NCBI GenBank assembly: GCA_031279875.1
Contig: JAITHS010000246.1
Location: 1-15,934, forward strand
Direction of reading: 5' to 3'
DNA from: Tannerella sp.
GTDB taxonomy: Bacteria > Bacteroidota > Bacteroidia > Bacteroidales > Tannerellaceae
DNA: 15,934 bases
Shown here: piece by piece, positions 15,618 through 15,934 of the stretch
How positions within the stretch are numbered: position 1 is the first letter of the stretch
Layout of the letters: each line of letters begins with the position of its first letter
Notes under the pieces: generated by a model
Told to the model about the DNA's origin: nothing
Databases searched by the model: none
The model's input: only the letters and a program-made list of their open reading frames with translations
Program-made: the position numbers and the translations under genes

Positions 15618-15934
15618 TTGAAAGGATATATTAACCGGATAGCAATTTTATTTTTTCTCATTCCTGCGTATAGCACAGCGCAGGAAGAACATTTTTTGGA
15701 AAAAGATACTGTTTTTATTTCGGAAAAAATTGGGATGGAAGCGGATACTGTGCGTATGGATTTGCTCACCGGCGAAGAAATTCAGTTGGAACTTAAAAAG
15801 TTTAAACCCGATTCGAAGAAAGCGACAATTTATGCCGCAATTTTTCCGGGTTTAGGACAGATTTACAATCGGAAATACTGGAAACTGCCACTGGTATATG
15901 GAAGTTTTATCGGATGCGCTTATGCCATTTCATG
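15618..15934 (+). CDS. DUF5683-type membrane protein, 5' part (cut by window end)
   Basis: An open frame runs off the end of the window from a TTG start. A signal peptide ([20 protein letters not shown] before QEE) is followed by an acidic linker and then [32 protein letters not shown] and further hydrophobic residues. This is the hallmark of the Bacteroidetes DUF5683 family, in which small membrane proteins carry a PGLGQxYNxxYWK motif. The start is uncertain: TTG 15618 has GGAAAAA just before it, and TTG 15609 is also in frame, after a stop at 15603-15605. No ATG fits. Position after parB is conserved, with cell-wall and stringent-response genes often next in this phylum. The function of the family is not established. 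Confidence 0.8.
   Translation, partial: MKGYINRIAILFFLIPAYSTAQEEHFLEKDTVFISEKIGMEADTVRMDLLTGEEIQLELKKFKPDSKKATIYAAIFPGLGQIYNRKYWKLPLVYGSFIGCAYAIS

Overview
The window looks like the chromosome of a Bacteroidetes bacterium, probably order Bacteroidales. The signs are a SusC/SusD outer-membrane pair, an ECF sigma factor with a FecR regulator carrying a DUF4974-type C-terminus, promoters of the TAnnTTTG type, little use of Shine-Dalgarno sequences, and a DUF5683-type protein directly after parAB. All recognisable genes lie on the + strand. No tRNA, rRNA, CRISPR array, transposase or integrase was seen, and no gene-free stretch exceeds 300 bases.

Layout. Bases 1-324 are the 3' end of recG, cut by the window edge. 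Bases 481-11513 form one accessory locus: ECF sigma factor, FecR-type anti-sigma factor, a SusC-type TonB-dependent transporter with an STN signalling domain, a SusD-type lipoprotein, a large secreted thioredoxin-fold protein, a TlpA-type lipoprotein, and a two-gene ABC exporter (ATPase and ABC-2 permease, overlapping by 4 bases). Bases 11514-11776 hold a foldable segment, then a promoter with a perfect inverted repeat. Bases 11777-13735 encode a long-form urocanate hydratase that stands alone, with no other hut gene here. Bases 13736-13913 are AT-rich and carry a phased 11-bp direct repeat, a DnaA-box-like site, a degenerate parS-like site and the parA promoter. ParA, ParB and the start of a DUF5683-type membrane protein follow.

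How the genes may work together. By family knowledge, substrate binding at SusC is signalled through its STN domain to FecR in the periplasm, which controls the sigma factor and hence expression of the importer. The locus contains no glycoside hydrolase, sulfatase or peptidase, so it is not an ordinary polysaccharide-utilisation locus. Instead it joins an importer to two envelope thioredoxin-fold proteins and an ABC pump. The SusD partner also contains a helix-like segment with seven methionines in 15 residues. A thiol/disulfide-containing, metal-carrying or toxic peptide-like substrate is a possible inference, but the substrate cannot be read from the sequence.

Leucine codon choice differs sharply between the ABC ATPase gene (CTC 15 of 34) and parA (CTC 2 of 34). 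This fits an accessory block set between recG and the hutU-parAB region.
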